A stretch of DNA of 64,000 nucleotides, taken from NCBI RefSeq assembly GCF_901933205.1, contig NC_044585.1, positions 3,348,001-3,412,000 of the forward strand, written 5' to 3'. The position numbers and the translations under genes are program-made. Origin of the DNA: Camarhynchus parvulus (lineage: Eukaryota > Chordata > Aves > Passeriformes > Thraupidae). The notes under the pieces were generated by a model. That model had not been told where the DNA came from, made no database searches, and worked only from the letters and a program-made list of their open reading frames with translations. This document shows, piece after piece, positions 48,779 to 61,131 of this stretch. The stretch's first letter is position 1; the number at the start of each line of letters is the position of its first letter.

Positions 48779-50463
48779 AAGGTCTTCACTGTGCTAGGTG
48801 GATCTGAAGAATGGAAGTTCTTACAGTATATTGAGGTTGTAGCAGAATGAGGACATGATGTGTCTTTAAACCCTGTAATTTTAGGTCTGTGTTCTCCATG
48901 GTGTCCTCATGGGCCTGAGGTTTCTGTCACTTTGCATTTTTACCTGTGCTCAGCCTTGCCTGGGAGCTATGGGAGCAGTGGACAGAGCAAAAATCCAGTT
49001 TCAGTCATGCTCTCCTCTCTGTGGGCATTTCATTACTTACACTTCTAACAACAGTCTTGCCTTGGTTTATTTACAGTTGTGGTGATGCAGCTCAGTGTAA
49101 AATTGGCCAGTGCTTTAGCACTTTCAGGACAAATGTGCATTTTGTCACCTGGGGAGGCTGGTGCTCGTGTGCAGCAGGGCTGTGCCCAGGAGCTGCTGCA
49201 GGAGCTCTTCTGGAAGTTGGCTGATCCCATCCTGTCCATTTGCCAGACCTGCAGCTTTCCAAGAACAGGTGTGTCGTGTGCTGCAGTGTCCAGCTGCTGT
49301 ACACACACCTTATTTCACATCTGGAAATGCCTCATCTGGCATTCAGAAAAACCCTTTCATGCCCCTGTCTCTGCAGGCATGTAAATTGGTTCCCAGCTGC
49401 AGGAGCACTTCCCTTTTGTCCAGGTGTACAAGGCTTGGTTCCATCTTTTTGTCCCTAACTGTCTGCATGTGTTGTTGAGCCACTGTAGCTTCATAAGGTA
49501 TGATTAAAGCTTTTTGTGGGTTTGATTTTTTGAATAAAAAAGTCTCAGTTGTGTTAAAAATACTTTGAAACAAGGTACTTGCCAGCTGTGATTAGTGGGC
49601 ATGAGCATTGGCAAACATGAAAAACAGGGCATATTTCAGTGACTGACAGTCTTGTTAATGATGATGTTTTCAAGAGATGAGAACTAATTCTCATATTGCT
49701 TTATTTATTGGTTTGTAAATACAAATCTGAGATTTTAAGGTGGGTTTATATATTTGTTTTAAATTCCAGGTGGACTGAATGCAATTACTTTCTTTTATTA
49801 AGATACTATAAGAAGGAGAGACTTGGGCTTTTCCACCATCTCTTTCATAGTTTTAAATACATGAGTTATCTTTTGACACTGTTCCTGTAAGGTATTTCTT
49901 CTGACAACTTCTTTATTTCTTCAGTAGTGCCCACACCTATAACCATATGTACTTTCATTTAACTTTTTTAGTATCTAAAGTCATCTTGCTGAGCCAGTAT
50001 TTCAGATAAAGGTGTCTTATCCTGAAAGGAGGCTCTGCTGAGAATTTTGCTGGTGAAGGAGAATACTGTCATCCTGGAAAAATTAATTTTAATGTGAAAT
50101 GTGGGATAAGTCCCAGATGGAAATACTCTTTCAAAGAATATGGACTTTTTGAAAAGAAAGTGTTTGAATCAAATGCTTGTCAGCAGTGAGTGGAGAAACT
50201 TTCTTTTGTCAAACTCCTGCAATAATAAAAGGATGGGAGAGCTGTGTACAATACTGCTGCATGGCAAGGTTGCTCATGATTTTGTAGATTAAATAAGAGC
50301 TAAAATTAGTTTTCTGCAAGTGGAATAGAATGGGAGAGGAAAGAGGTTGTTGAATACCCATTTTCCCCTTGCTTCCTGTGTGTGCTCCAGCAAGGAAATG
50401 GAACAGGGGAGTGACAGAAGTTTCTGCTATGGCAGAGGAGGGAATAAGCATGGGCAGAGCAGT

Positions 50464-50493
50464 GTATATATTTATATATATGTGTGTGTGTAA
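50464..50493. repeat. (TA)n/(TG)n simple repeat
   Basis: Alternating purine-pyrimidine tract: TATATATTTATATATATG followed by TG units. Confidence 0.85.
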
Positions 50494-50786
50494 GATTAGT
50501 AAATACCAAGAAATTTATCTTCAGGCACCAAACTGTTGGAAGTGTGACAGCAGATGAGTGTGGAAGCAGCAGGACCTAGATCATTGCTTTGTGAAATACG
50601 TGGTCTGTCCTTAATTTCTAGCATTTTGTGGTGATTTTTTTTGTGCTGGAGCCTATTGAGAAGGCCCAGCACCATTCCTATCTTGTTTATCTGCAGTTAG
50701 TAGGTGTTTAGTGTTTTTCAAGGCCTGATGTAACACCCCCTCCCTTTTTACTGCTGCCCAGTCTGGCAATAGAGATTGCTTTGTTC

Positions 50787-50803
50787 TTTTTTTTTTTTTT
50801 TTT
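50787..50803. repeat. Poly-T run (17 nt)
   Basis: Uninterrupted T homopolymer in SPPL3 intron 1. No flanking retroposon body was recognised. Confidence 0.85.
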
Positions 50804-53800
50804 GTCCTTTCAATGCACAAAAGATTTTCACAGCTTCCTTCATTGGTGAAGAGCAAAGAAGGGGATTTCTACACCAAAAATCAAATGTGTTTTTAATATT
50901 TCCTTTCCAAGAGTGTTGTATAAGGCTAATATGGATTGCCATGTGTGCGTGCCCTCTCAGGGTGGTGATTAGGAGACAGACTGGGAGGGCAAGCTAAGAA
51001 CAAAAAAAGAAGGCACTGTATTGAGTCACTAATCTTAAGAACAATTGAACTCCCTGTTAAATGTTATAATCAGTGGGATGATTCTTGTATTAGCCATCAA
51101 ATGTTTCACGAGTGAAATGGTGATATATTTAGAAGCTTCTCTTCATAATGCAAAGGGTGTGGAAATTAAATCTAATGATGTGTCAGAGTAATCAATAAAA
51201 CTACTGGGTTTTGGAATATGTGTAAATGTACAGTGCTGTCTTTGCTCCTGGGAGAATTCAAATTGGTTGGTGTTAGAAGTCTTTCTGGATTCAGAGGTCT
51301 GAAAATTTGCTTTGATTGCAATTAAGCATTTAGCATGCTGCTGCCATGAATTAAAATGCATTTTCTTCCAGAAGACTCAGGTGGTGCTTTCAAGTCTTAG
51401 TTGGCTGGATTAGATGTGTATGTGGGAGGGCAGGGAGTAAGAGGAGCTGCAGCTTGTTGACAGAACTTGTCAAATACTAGTAAAATAATTTTTTGCATTC
51501 AAGATTTTTTACTTGTTTGCTCAGTTTAGGCTGGGAGACCTTAACTGACTAATTAAGGTGTTTTGAGAATGGGAGGCAGTTTACAGCAGAAAACAAATAA
51601 TTCACCTGAATTTTTAAAATATTGCACTTGATAGGCAACAGATTGCAGTGCACATAGATGAAATTCTGTTGTGCTGCTGTCAAAAATCTGTCATGAAATC
51701 CTGGCATGCAAATGTGGAGTTTGGCCCTTAATCTTGCATTTTTCAGGAACTGAAATTACCGGGCACATTCCATTTTAAGGATTGTTAGGAGCTTCCTGAG
51801 AACAAGGATGTCATTGTATGAATGTGCATGAGTATCTAGCATGAGAAAAGTGACTTAAACCTCAGTAAATTTGAGAATATCAGGTTTAGAGTTCATATGT
51901 TTGTCTTTCAGGACTAGTCTCACTTCACTTGTTTGTCGCCCTCCCTGGAGCTTTTGCTATCTCGGGCTGTGTATCAATGTAGTCAGGGCCCTGTCTACAG
52001 CACTGGGCTGAAAGACAAATAGAGCAAAGAGCATGGGATAAGTAGAAGTTTACAGTAACTTGAATGTTCCTGTGTATAGTGACTGATAAGCACAAGGAAA
52101 AAAATCCTCCTGTCAGCGTTTGCTAATTGTAAGGCTATATTTACTATATTAAAAATTCTTTAAGAAAAAAGTTAAAGTGAAGAACAGAAATCAATATTCT
52201 CTTGGTGCTGGTGTGCAGTACCTCTTTTAATTAAGATTTCTGTCAGTTTTGAATTTAACCTTTTCAGGATACTGTGGTAATACAAGTTAATGGTTCCTTT
52301 AGTTTTACCCAGTGACTGGAGATCTTGGCTAGGATGCAGGAGATCACTTCCATCCCCCAGAGTTTCTGGCCTTGCATCTCTCACCTTCTCGGGGAGTGTT
52401 CTCATCACTAAACTATGTGTTATTCAGAGGTTGAGCTTTGTGTGTCCACTTAAATCTCTTTCACTTCGTATAAAATCCTGTAAATATTTGCTGGGCCAAG
52501 AGGCAGACATGCCTTTCTGTCTGGGATTGGCAGAGACCTGGATTCCCTGCCTGGATAAAAACCTGCTTTGGAAGACTGAAGGGTCTGTAGTTTGTGGGTA
52601 GTTCAGGCTGCTTCTCTGGGGATGAAAGGTTGAATTTCCATGAACAGAAGGTGACCTGAATATGATTTCTTGTCACAGGTAAATGAGTGCTTAGGTGTGT
52701 GGATCCACCAATATCAATACTTGTTGTTGTGGTTTGTGTGAGGTTTGATGGAGCTGAGAACATCTCTCTCTTCTGCTGAAGCGTAGGATCCAATAAATTG
52801 CTTATTTTGTGCACTTTGGGTTTTTGGTATGAGTTAAGCAGCCTGATGCTGTTGGAATTTGAGGAATTTTGTGGTGACCACCAGATAAATTAATTGAGGA
52901 TATTGAGTTAAGTTGTATTTTGGCGAATACCACCATTTTTAATCCTAGATTCAGTTGCTGAAACTCAGTAATTTGTCACTGAAACACAATGCCAAAAAAT
53001 GGGTATTTAGGAAAACTTCCTACAAAAAGTACTTTGAAAAATCTGTCATGCTTTTTAAAATGCAGTGATTTTTATTTCCTGAAATTTGAAAGAAGAACAG
53101 AGCAGACTCTGGTCTTTTTCAACATCTCAGCTATTTTATATAATTATTTTGATAATGTGATGTGTCAACATCTGTGGCATAGGTGCCATTGTCTTTATTG
53201 TCCTTTGACATTTTATGATGACTCTAAGCATTGTAATATACTCTAAAAGCAAATAATTGGCACAAATTGTTTAGTCAAAACAGTCTAATTTGATTCTGGT
53301 GGCATATGAGGAAAGTTTCCACAAAGAACCAAGGGTGAAATTTGTGAAACAAGTTGTGCACATTTTCTTTGTGCTGCTGCATGGCTGTAGTGTCAGTGCT
53401 GAGGATTAAAATGCAGCGAGTCAGGCAGTGCTGGGCGTTGTGTGGAGTGAAGCACGAGCTGGACGGGATCCAGGCAGTCAGACCCACTCTGCAAGGTGAT
53501 GATTTAATAAGATTAATGGAGCATATGTGTCCTTGCAACACTTGCTGATTCCCTTTCTCTTTAATTCTTCCAAGGGTGTTGTGTTGATGATCTCTTCTCC
53601 TAAATCTTTTGGTGTCTGTGCCTGAAACACTGATCTGCCAGACCAGGTTCTCCTCCCCTCCTGTGCCTCCCCAGAGCAGCTCAGCTCTCACCATACATTA
53701 AATGTCTCTGTCTGCTGGAACCACCATGATGACATTATCCCAGAGCTCATTAATTTTGTAGCTGTGTTGCTGTCATCTTCATTATTAGATTCTGTTGAGT

Positions 53801-56800
53801 ATTTCTTTTTAGGGCCATCCCATGCCTCAGGTCTCAGATTCCCTTGGATAGTCTCCATATCTGTGTGTCACATTAAGTTGTATGGTATAGACAGGGCTGT
53901 CAGAAAGTCAGAATGTTCTTCTGGCTCTTTGGAGAGATACTTTGTAACTGATAACTAACCAAGTGAACATTGTTAATGTCCTACAACAACAAGGATTCAA
54001 AGTAATGTATGAAATAAGGCTCAAGTGCCTTTTTTTTTCAGGATGCCAGAAAGGAGGTACTTTAAAACCATCACAGCCAGTGTCATAAGGTAGGCGAGAA
54101 TGCACTGAGGAGATGATTCTCTACTGTACAGTGTTATGTTTAAGGTTCCATTACTGAAGTTGGCAATGTAGAAGTTTGAGAGATATGATTTTATCTCAGA
54201 GTTTGTATATGGTGGCATTTTCCCTGACCAGTGGAATTGAAAGGAAAATTACACTGTTTGACTCTCAATTTTTCCTACTGTGACTCCAGGTTTGGATGTT
54301 CTTCCTTCACTTCCTGTAGCTCGTTCATAGACTTTTGACCCAAAAAGTTATTTTCCCATGCAGGTGGGTATGTAGCCAAAGACTGGGAAAGGATTCTCTT
54401 CCATTTTTATGCCATAACCTTGTTTCTGCAGGAGCTTCCACAGCAAAGGTTGTGTGGGGGAAGCAGGAGGAGACCCAGGGGGTTCCACCCTCTGTTCATA
54501 CACAGTCTTTAGCTTTAGCCAGGAGTTGGCAAGCTTACCTTACTTATTCAAGAAATAGACTTGATTTCAGTTCATCTAAAAGGAAAAAATAGTTCTGTGC
54601 AACATTAACTACTGACTGTTAAAGGTAAGCATCCTGCAGTCCTCTTAGTTGGACTCAGTGCTTCTCTGCTTGCTCAGTTTGGAAGTCCAAATTTCCTTCT
54701 TCATTCCTACATACTCTGCTGTTTTTTGGACAGAAGTATCTTTAAAAAGTCCTTTTGTTCATCTGATAACTAGCCAGCTGGTGACTTCTAGTAAATTCAC
54801 AATGATACATAATTTTAAGTATATTTCAAACAATTTCAGAAGTTTAGAGATCAACAGAAATGTTAATAATTGATAGTGTTTGAATCACAGAAATCTGGGA
54901 ACTCTGCTTGCACCATTTTCTCATGATAGTAGTACTGCAAATAGCAGCTTCATGTTAGAATAGCAAAAACCTGTACATGTGGATTCATGGTGCAGTGTGT
55001 TTTCAGGTGGTACAAAAAATCAAGTGATCTCAGCATGTAAATTTGGAGCACGTTTCTCTACAGCACAGACAGTTTTGCAGAGGGGTTCTTTACATGGGTT
55101 AAGCTAGTAGCAAGTGTATATCCTCAGGATTTATTTTAATTTCAGTCATTACTGGAATAATAAGCCCAGCTGACTCCAGTTGAGATAGCACAGCTTGGAC
55201 AAGAACCAGCATTACAAAATGTTTGAGCTCTGCAGTAGCGCAATTAGCAGGACAGAGGTGAACGCAGCAGCTGAATTATGGCTCCACTCAGTTCTGGTGT
55301 CTGTGGCTCCTGGCCATCTGACATCCCTTCTGGTCAGACAGACAGCCCAGGCTTAAAACTTGATTTAAATTTATCCAGAAACTTTAGTACTGGGTAGAAA
55401 TTCAACAGTGAATTCAGAGTAATTATTGTAGTTCGTATCAGCCAGCTGTTGATACAGATCTATTGGATGTATAAGACCAGAGCTCAATGGTGAGTTGTTA
55501 CACAAATAAGTGATTTTACCAGGGCCACTTTCAGGTAACAGTTGTGATTTATCTCACCATCATCTCTGTCAGACCCATTTGGCAAGATAAAATAGGTGTA
55601 GTGTGACTTAGACTTATTTAGTCAATGGGAAGTCCCTTCTCTAGGTCACTGTTAGCTAAAGGTGAGGTAGGTGAAGTAGCAGGAGGCAAAGGAGCAAACA
55701 GAGCTGGCTTATGTGGATTTCTGTAGCCTGTGTTGCAGACTGCTGAGGTGAGGTGTGTCTGTCTTGCTTTCTAGGTTTGATGGTGCAAGGTCATTCTGGT
55801 CCTTTTTAGAAGCTCAGATTGCTGGCTGTGTGCTGGAGGAGAGATTATCTGCTCCCTGAACTCTCCTTGAGGTGGCTGATCCTGCACCTTCACTTGAATA
55901 GCTGCTCAGAAAAGTTACCACAAGGGGCTAAAAGCTCTCATGGGGAACATTATGATCTCTGCAGGGTTTTGAAGATGAAGAGTAGAATCTAATTAAGCTT
56001 TATGGTGAAAATAGTTTAAAGAGTGCTTTTTTCCTCAAGAAAAAGGAAACTTTAAAGCTAAATAGTGAAGAGCTGAACTTTTTTTCTTTAATTTTCTGCT
56101 AAGTTGACTACTTCTAAAGCAGATGCAGCTGTAAGCAGCTACAGATGGTACAGAACAGAAAGATAAGTCTTTCTCGTACTTAAGTGCCTTAGAAGAACCC
56201 CAGTGTTAGTATTCCAGCTAGTTATCCTTCTCTTTATTTTTTGTATTTTTGCAGATAAAAAAGGCATACTACCTTACAGCTGAATCAAAAGATGAGAAGA
56301 GTCTACCATAAACCAAAAATATTTCTCTGCAGGGGGCTTTACTGGAAAAAGTTTTAGAAGATTTCCAAAATACCCTCTTTTTGTTGTTACAAGAAAAGCT
56401 TCTTAGCTACTTGGGCAAGAGTTTGTTGCAAAGAGTCTCTGTCTATTCTGCTACCTGTTTTTTGCACCTGGAACTGCCTCAGCTGCCATAACCCTGGCAC
56501 TTGGGTGTGTGAATGTTCTGTGCTTCTGCACTCAGTTTGTGAGGCAGCAGTCAGGCCCTGGCCAGTCAAGCTCAGGACAACTCATGACCCTTTTTTTGAG
56601 TTTCCTCTCAGTAGGAGGTGGCAAAGCAGGGTGCCTGTTTTGATGGTCAGTATTTTGTATCTTCATGCCAGCTGAATCCCCTTGTGACTTGGTGCAGTTG
56701 TGAATAGTCAAGTTCATTTTAGAATCTCACCAGCCATCATCTGACAACATGAATTTGTCTTAATACAGGGCCAGCATGATTAAAGCTGCTTAAATCTGGC

Positions 56801-59800
56801 TAGACAGACTGGTTACTCTACAGCTTTGACTGGCACAGGAGTGTGCTTTTACCACTGTCACTGAAGACTCAGAGTTGGGTGCTGATGGTGTTAACTCATT
56901 CTTTTATGGAATGCTGATAAAATCATGTTTCACTCTACCCAGGCAGTGATAAAGTGTGTAATCCTGTAAACTCCTCAGTAGCATTCAGAGCTGCTCTTTC
57001 TGACAAGGTCATATTGGTCAATTTGACTTTGGCTTCTTGATTGTAAGGCATGACTGTTAGATGCTTTGATTAAACTATTAGTTGTTAGTTTTATTTTTTA
57101 TCTGACTTCTGAATACATTGCTAAAAAAAGTTTGGATTTCTAAGCACGTAATCAATAAATACCAGTCTCAGTGTCAGAGGTATGAGGTGTGGTTTTGGAT
57201 TGGCTTTTTAAGTCAACAGTAGAGTCAATATAGGTGAGAAAACATCCTGTTTTCTGATTTCTGTGATAAAAACAACCAACCTCTTTCATACTAGAAAGCC
57301 CAGTACATCTTGATAACTTAAAAAAATTATTAGTATCATGGTATTCTTCATATTTTTAATGTAAGTACAAGAATTGCTGTGAAAATGAAACCTCCAAATA
57401 AGACTTTTTTATATATATTGGGATGGAAGGATGGGTTTTGTCTAGGAAGCAATGTAGTGTTCAGATCAATATTCTCCATATCTGAGGGGATTCTGTGATG
57501 TCTTTGTACACTAGATTTTGGGTGAATGTTCTTCCATCAGTTAGGCCAGCTGCTTTTTTTAACCTGTGTAATCTACAAAGTGATGATTCCTACTTTAGGG
57601 AAAAGGTAGAGACCCTGGAGTCTTTGCTATGGTATTTTCTGTTCTAGGTGTTAACCCAGTAGTGCCTGCATGTATGTATGTGTGTGTTAACCTTTTGTCA
57701 CATTCATTGCCAAAACCACCTGTATCTCACAGATAAACCAGCTGTGTGGTTCTAGTACAAGTATTCCTGTTCTTTCTTGCTCTGAACCACTGTTTTTCTT
57801 CAGTTGTTACATTTTTTTTTATGAGGAGGCAGTGACTTAGCAAGGAGATGGGATTTGCAGCACATTCTGCTGTCAGAATTCTGCTCTGCATGACCAACTC
57901 TGTCACTTACAAAAAAAATGTTATGAATGTGAATAAATCCTTCTTCTATTAGTCCTTGAATGCAGTGAGTATTATACTCCAGATAGTTAGAACAAAGTTA
58001 GGTGGAAGGATTTCTCTGCTGCTGATATGTTGAGGGTGGCCAAGTCCAGGACTGGGCACAGGCTTTGTGGTGTCTGGCACAGGGTGTTCTCCTGAACAGC
58101 TTTGATTAGAACCCTGTGCAAGATGAGGAGCAGGGCTGCAGTAAGAGCCTGGGGATAAAGGAGGAGCTGGTGAAGGTAAAGGAGTTAAGCAGGAATTTGC
58201 ACAGACTGTCTTTAGGTAATACTTTGAGAGCAAGTTAGGCCACTCAAGTATCATCTGTGTGGCTTGAGTGAAACTGTACCCATCAGAGAGGATCAACAAC
58301 TTCTTCTGGTTTTGGCTTCTGGATAAGTGCAAGTGATCAGTTATGGTGTCAAGTAGGAGTATTCCTCTGTGTGCTTGTTAGGAAACCTGCTGTACTTTTT
58401 GTGTGTGTTCTTTCAGTGTTGCTTCAGATGGAGCTAAATCCTTTAGTCTGAACTTTTTTGGTTTAGTCTGTTACCCACTTCTCTGCATCCCATAAGAAGT
58501 CAGATGACAGATTTAGTAAGATTTTTGTCATAAATATTGAAGTACTCCTTTTGCACAGTGCGTTGTTCCCTGTCCAAGCAAAGCTGCCAGAACTATTACA
58601 CATTTGTCTTACAGAGCATTACAAAAAGATTTTCAAGGTGAAGTCGTTGATGAGGTCCTCAGAGGTGACACAGCCTGTCCTGTGTGTGCTGCTGGGTTAT
58701 TTTTGCTGTTCAGCTGGGGCAGTGGCAGCTCTGGGATGGAGCAGTGAGCTCAGCTCACACCTTGGCAGGTGTCAGACAGTCTGTGCTGCTCTGCCTGGCC
58801 TCAGGGACAGTCTTAGCACAGCGCTGCTCTGGGGCTCTTGGCAGAGCACTGCAGGCCATCAAGAATTGCCCTGTATATCCTGAGAGTCCTCTCTTTCTGC
58901 CACATAATAATCTGTTTTCTTTTGTCCTTTTTTGACTGCTTGCTGGCACCGTGACAACCATAACATTCTGTGTATGATGGAACATTGTCAATAAATATGC
59001 CTGGGATGATGTGCCTGCCTCAGCTGCACTTTAGATGAACTTAGCCCTGGAACTGCAGCACATTCTGACTCTTGGGTAATGTGGCTGTTAGAGGACCAAG
59101 AGAAGGGTAGAGTTGGGCAATTAATTGTGTAGAGTTTTTAGGTTAAGCAGCCTTATTCAGAAAAATGGCACTTCTGGACTTGGATGGCTGACAGTGTCTG
59201 GGATGAGGCTGAGCTGCATTGATAGAAGACAGGTATGTTTTCTTATGTTCCAGACTCAATGTCTAGAACCTGGTTCAAATAACTTATTGCTCCAGTTCTG
59301 GAAGACACTAATACAGTTCCCTTTCATTAGGGTAAAGTGTGAAAATTTGTTATCCCTTGTTGCTAATAGAAGCCCTTATTTTGCTGATTGTAGTTCAGCT
59401 ATTGGAAGTTTCTGTAATGGAATTTTTCAGTGCTGTTAGGCAACTGGCTGCTGCATGTCCTGTATGTTGGTACTGCATAGGAAATGGATAGCTCTGGAGG
59501 AGCAGGATTCTAGAACTCCATGACAATCTATTTATAGTGTCTATATGACTAATTTGGAAAGGCTACAGTGCTATAGTCTGTCCAAATTTGTTGAAGTGAG
59601 ATTACAGAATCTCCTGACCCCTCTGGACACTGAATAATACCCCAAATCATCCAAAGAGATCCAACTTCTCCTTCATTTCTGTGGCTGTTAATTCTTTTGA
59701 TGATAGTTTGTAAAGAGAGGAACAAAGGAAGTAATTTAAAAATAGTTGTAAGAATGGTGTGGATTCATGGATCTCAGCTGGTTTGGGACCTTATCAGGGG

Positions 59801-61082
59801 AGTGATGCCCTTTATTTTTTCTGTGCAAGCACTGTAAAAATGAAGCAAATATTTAGATTTTCTTGTAGTTGTAGACACCTGAGGACAGTAACTGCACAAT
59901 GTCCAACTAATAGAAGTTCATAGTGCTCTTGTTTTGGAAACAAAAGTTGCTTTGAGTAGTAGATGTTTTGTAACTAAAAGTGTCTTGGGTATATATGTTG
60001 AGATATTTTTAGTAATCAATGCTGAGTGGATGTTTTCTTGGTGATGGGGAATTTTTAGCATGTTGTAACTAGGCTTTTTTTTCTTTTAAAAAAAATCTTA
60101 CTAAACTTAGGATTTTGCCACCCACCCATTTCTGATACAAGGCAAGTGGGCTTAAGACCAAATGGTGATAAAAATCCTGCACAACTCTAATGCATTTGCA
60201 ATTTTCTTCACAAAAGTAATCTTCTTTCTAGTTGCTTTGTAAGATTTAAGTGTATCACAAATTGCTTTTGATTTTGCCATTAGGGAATTGTCCAAACTGA
60301 ATTGGGTTCCATTCTTTCCAAGAGGAAAGATCCCATGGATGTGAAGGTGTGCTGGGTAAGGCTGAAGGAGGGTGGTGTGTTTTGGTTGCTGTGTGGTTGT
60401 GGTGTGGATCTGAGTTCCTCTTGAAGTGTTGCTCTGGTTGAGATCAGTGACAGACCCTCCTTGCTGCCAGCCAAACTGTGCTTTCCCTGCTGGAAAGGTA
60501 GGAAAACTCTCTGAAGCAGAAAATATTAAGAGAATGGTTGAGAAACCCTTTCTGTCACTGTGTTGGCTGGATTTAAGGTCTGTGTTGTTTTCATGACTGT
60601 AAGAGAGAATTGGAGGTGCGTGCTGTCAGCAGAGTTTAGTGACAGGTAATCAGTGACCTGCTTTGCTTATTAACAAGAATTGGGTTCTGTACCAGGTGTA
60701 ATTTCCACACTGAGGCACATTCCACACAGTCACACTGGAAATGAGGAGCTGGGGTGTGTTTGTTTGTTCAGTGGAACAGCTTCTATACTTCAGGGCATTT
60801 GCTTGGACTGGGGGCTTTTTGTTGTGTTTCCTTCTTTCTTTTAGTGATTGATAATTGTTTAACCCCTTGAAAGAAAGTAATTGCTACTGAATGGCTTATG
60901 CTATGACATCAGAAGCCTGTGATCAACTGCTGCAGACACTGCTGTTTTGCCACAATTTGCCTGTGACAATTGTCTGAACATTGTTAGGAACTAGCTCAGT
61001 TGGGCTTGGACTTTTCCTGGCATAGTTAGTTATATTTCTCATAGCTCACCATGAGAAGCATCACAGCATTCATGTACTTGTA

Positions 61083-61131
61083 TTGTGTTTTGAAAAGAAG
61101 TTTTTGTTTTGTGTTTTGAAAAGAAATTTTT
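61083..61131. repeat. Two-copy tandem duplication, period about 26 bp
   Basis: TTGTGTTTTGAAAAGAAGTT recurs about 26 bp downstream with one substitution (AAGAAATT). Confidence 0.8.

Noticed and set aside
49079..49478. Several overlapping 70-105-codon frames near 49.1-49.5 kb in SPPL3 intron 1
   Set aside because: Overlap in multiple frames and strands suggests stop-poor, mildly GC-rich DNA; no recognised protein family.
58551..58883. 110-codon plus-strand frame in SPPL3 intron 1
   Set aside because: No recognised domain, no splice context and no codon-usage signal. Checked against the expected SPPL3 exon 2 sequence and does not match.
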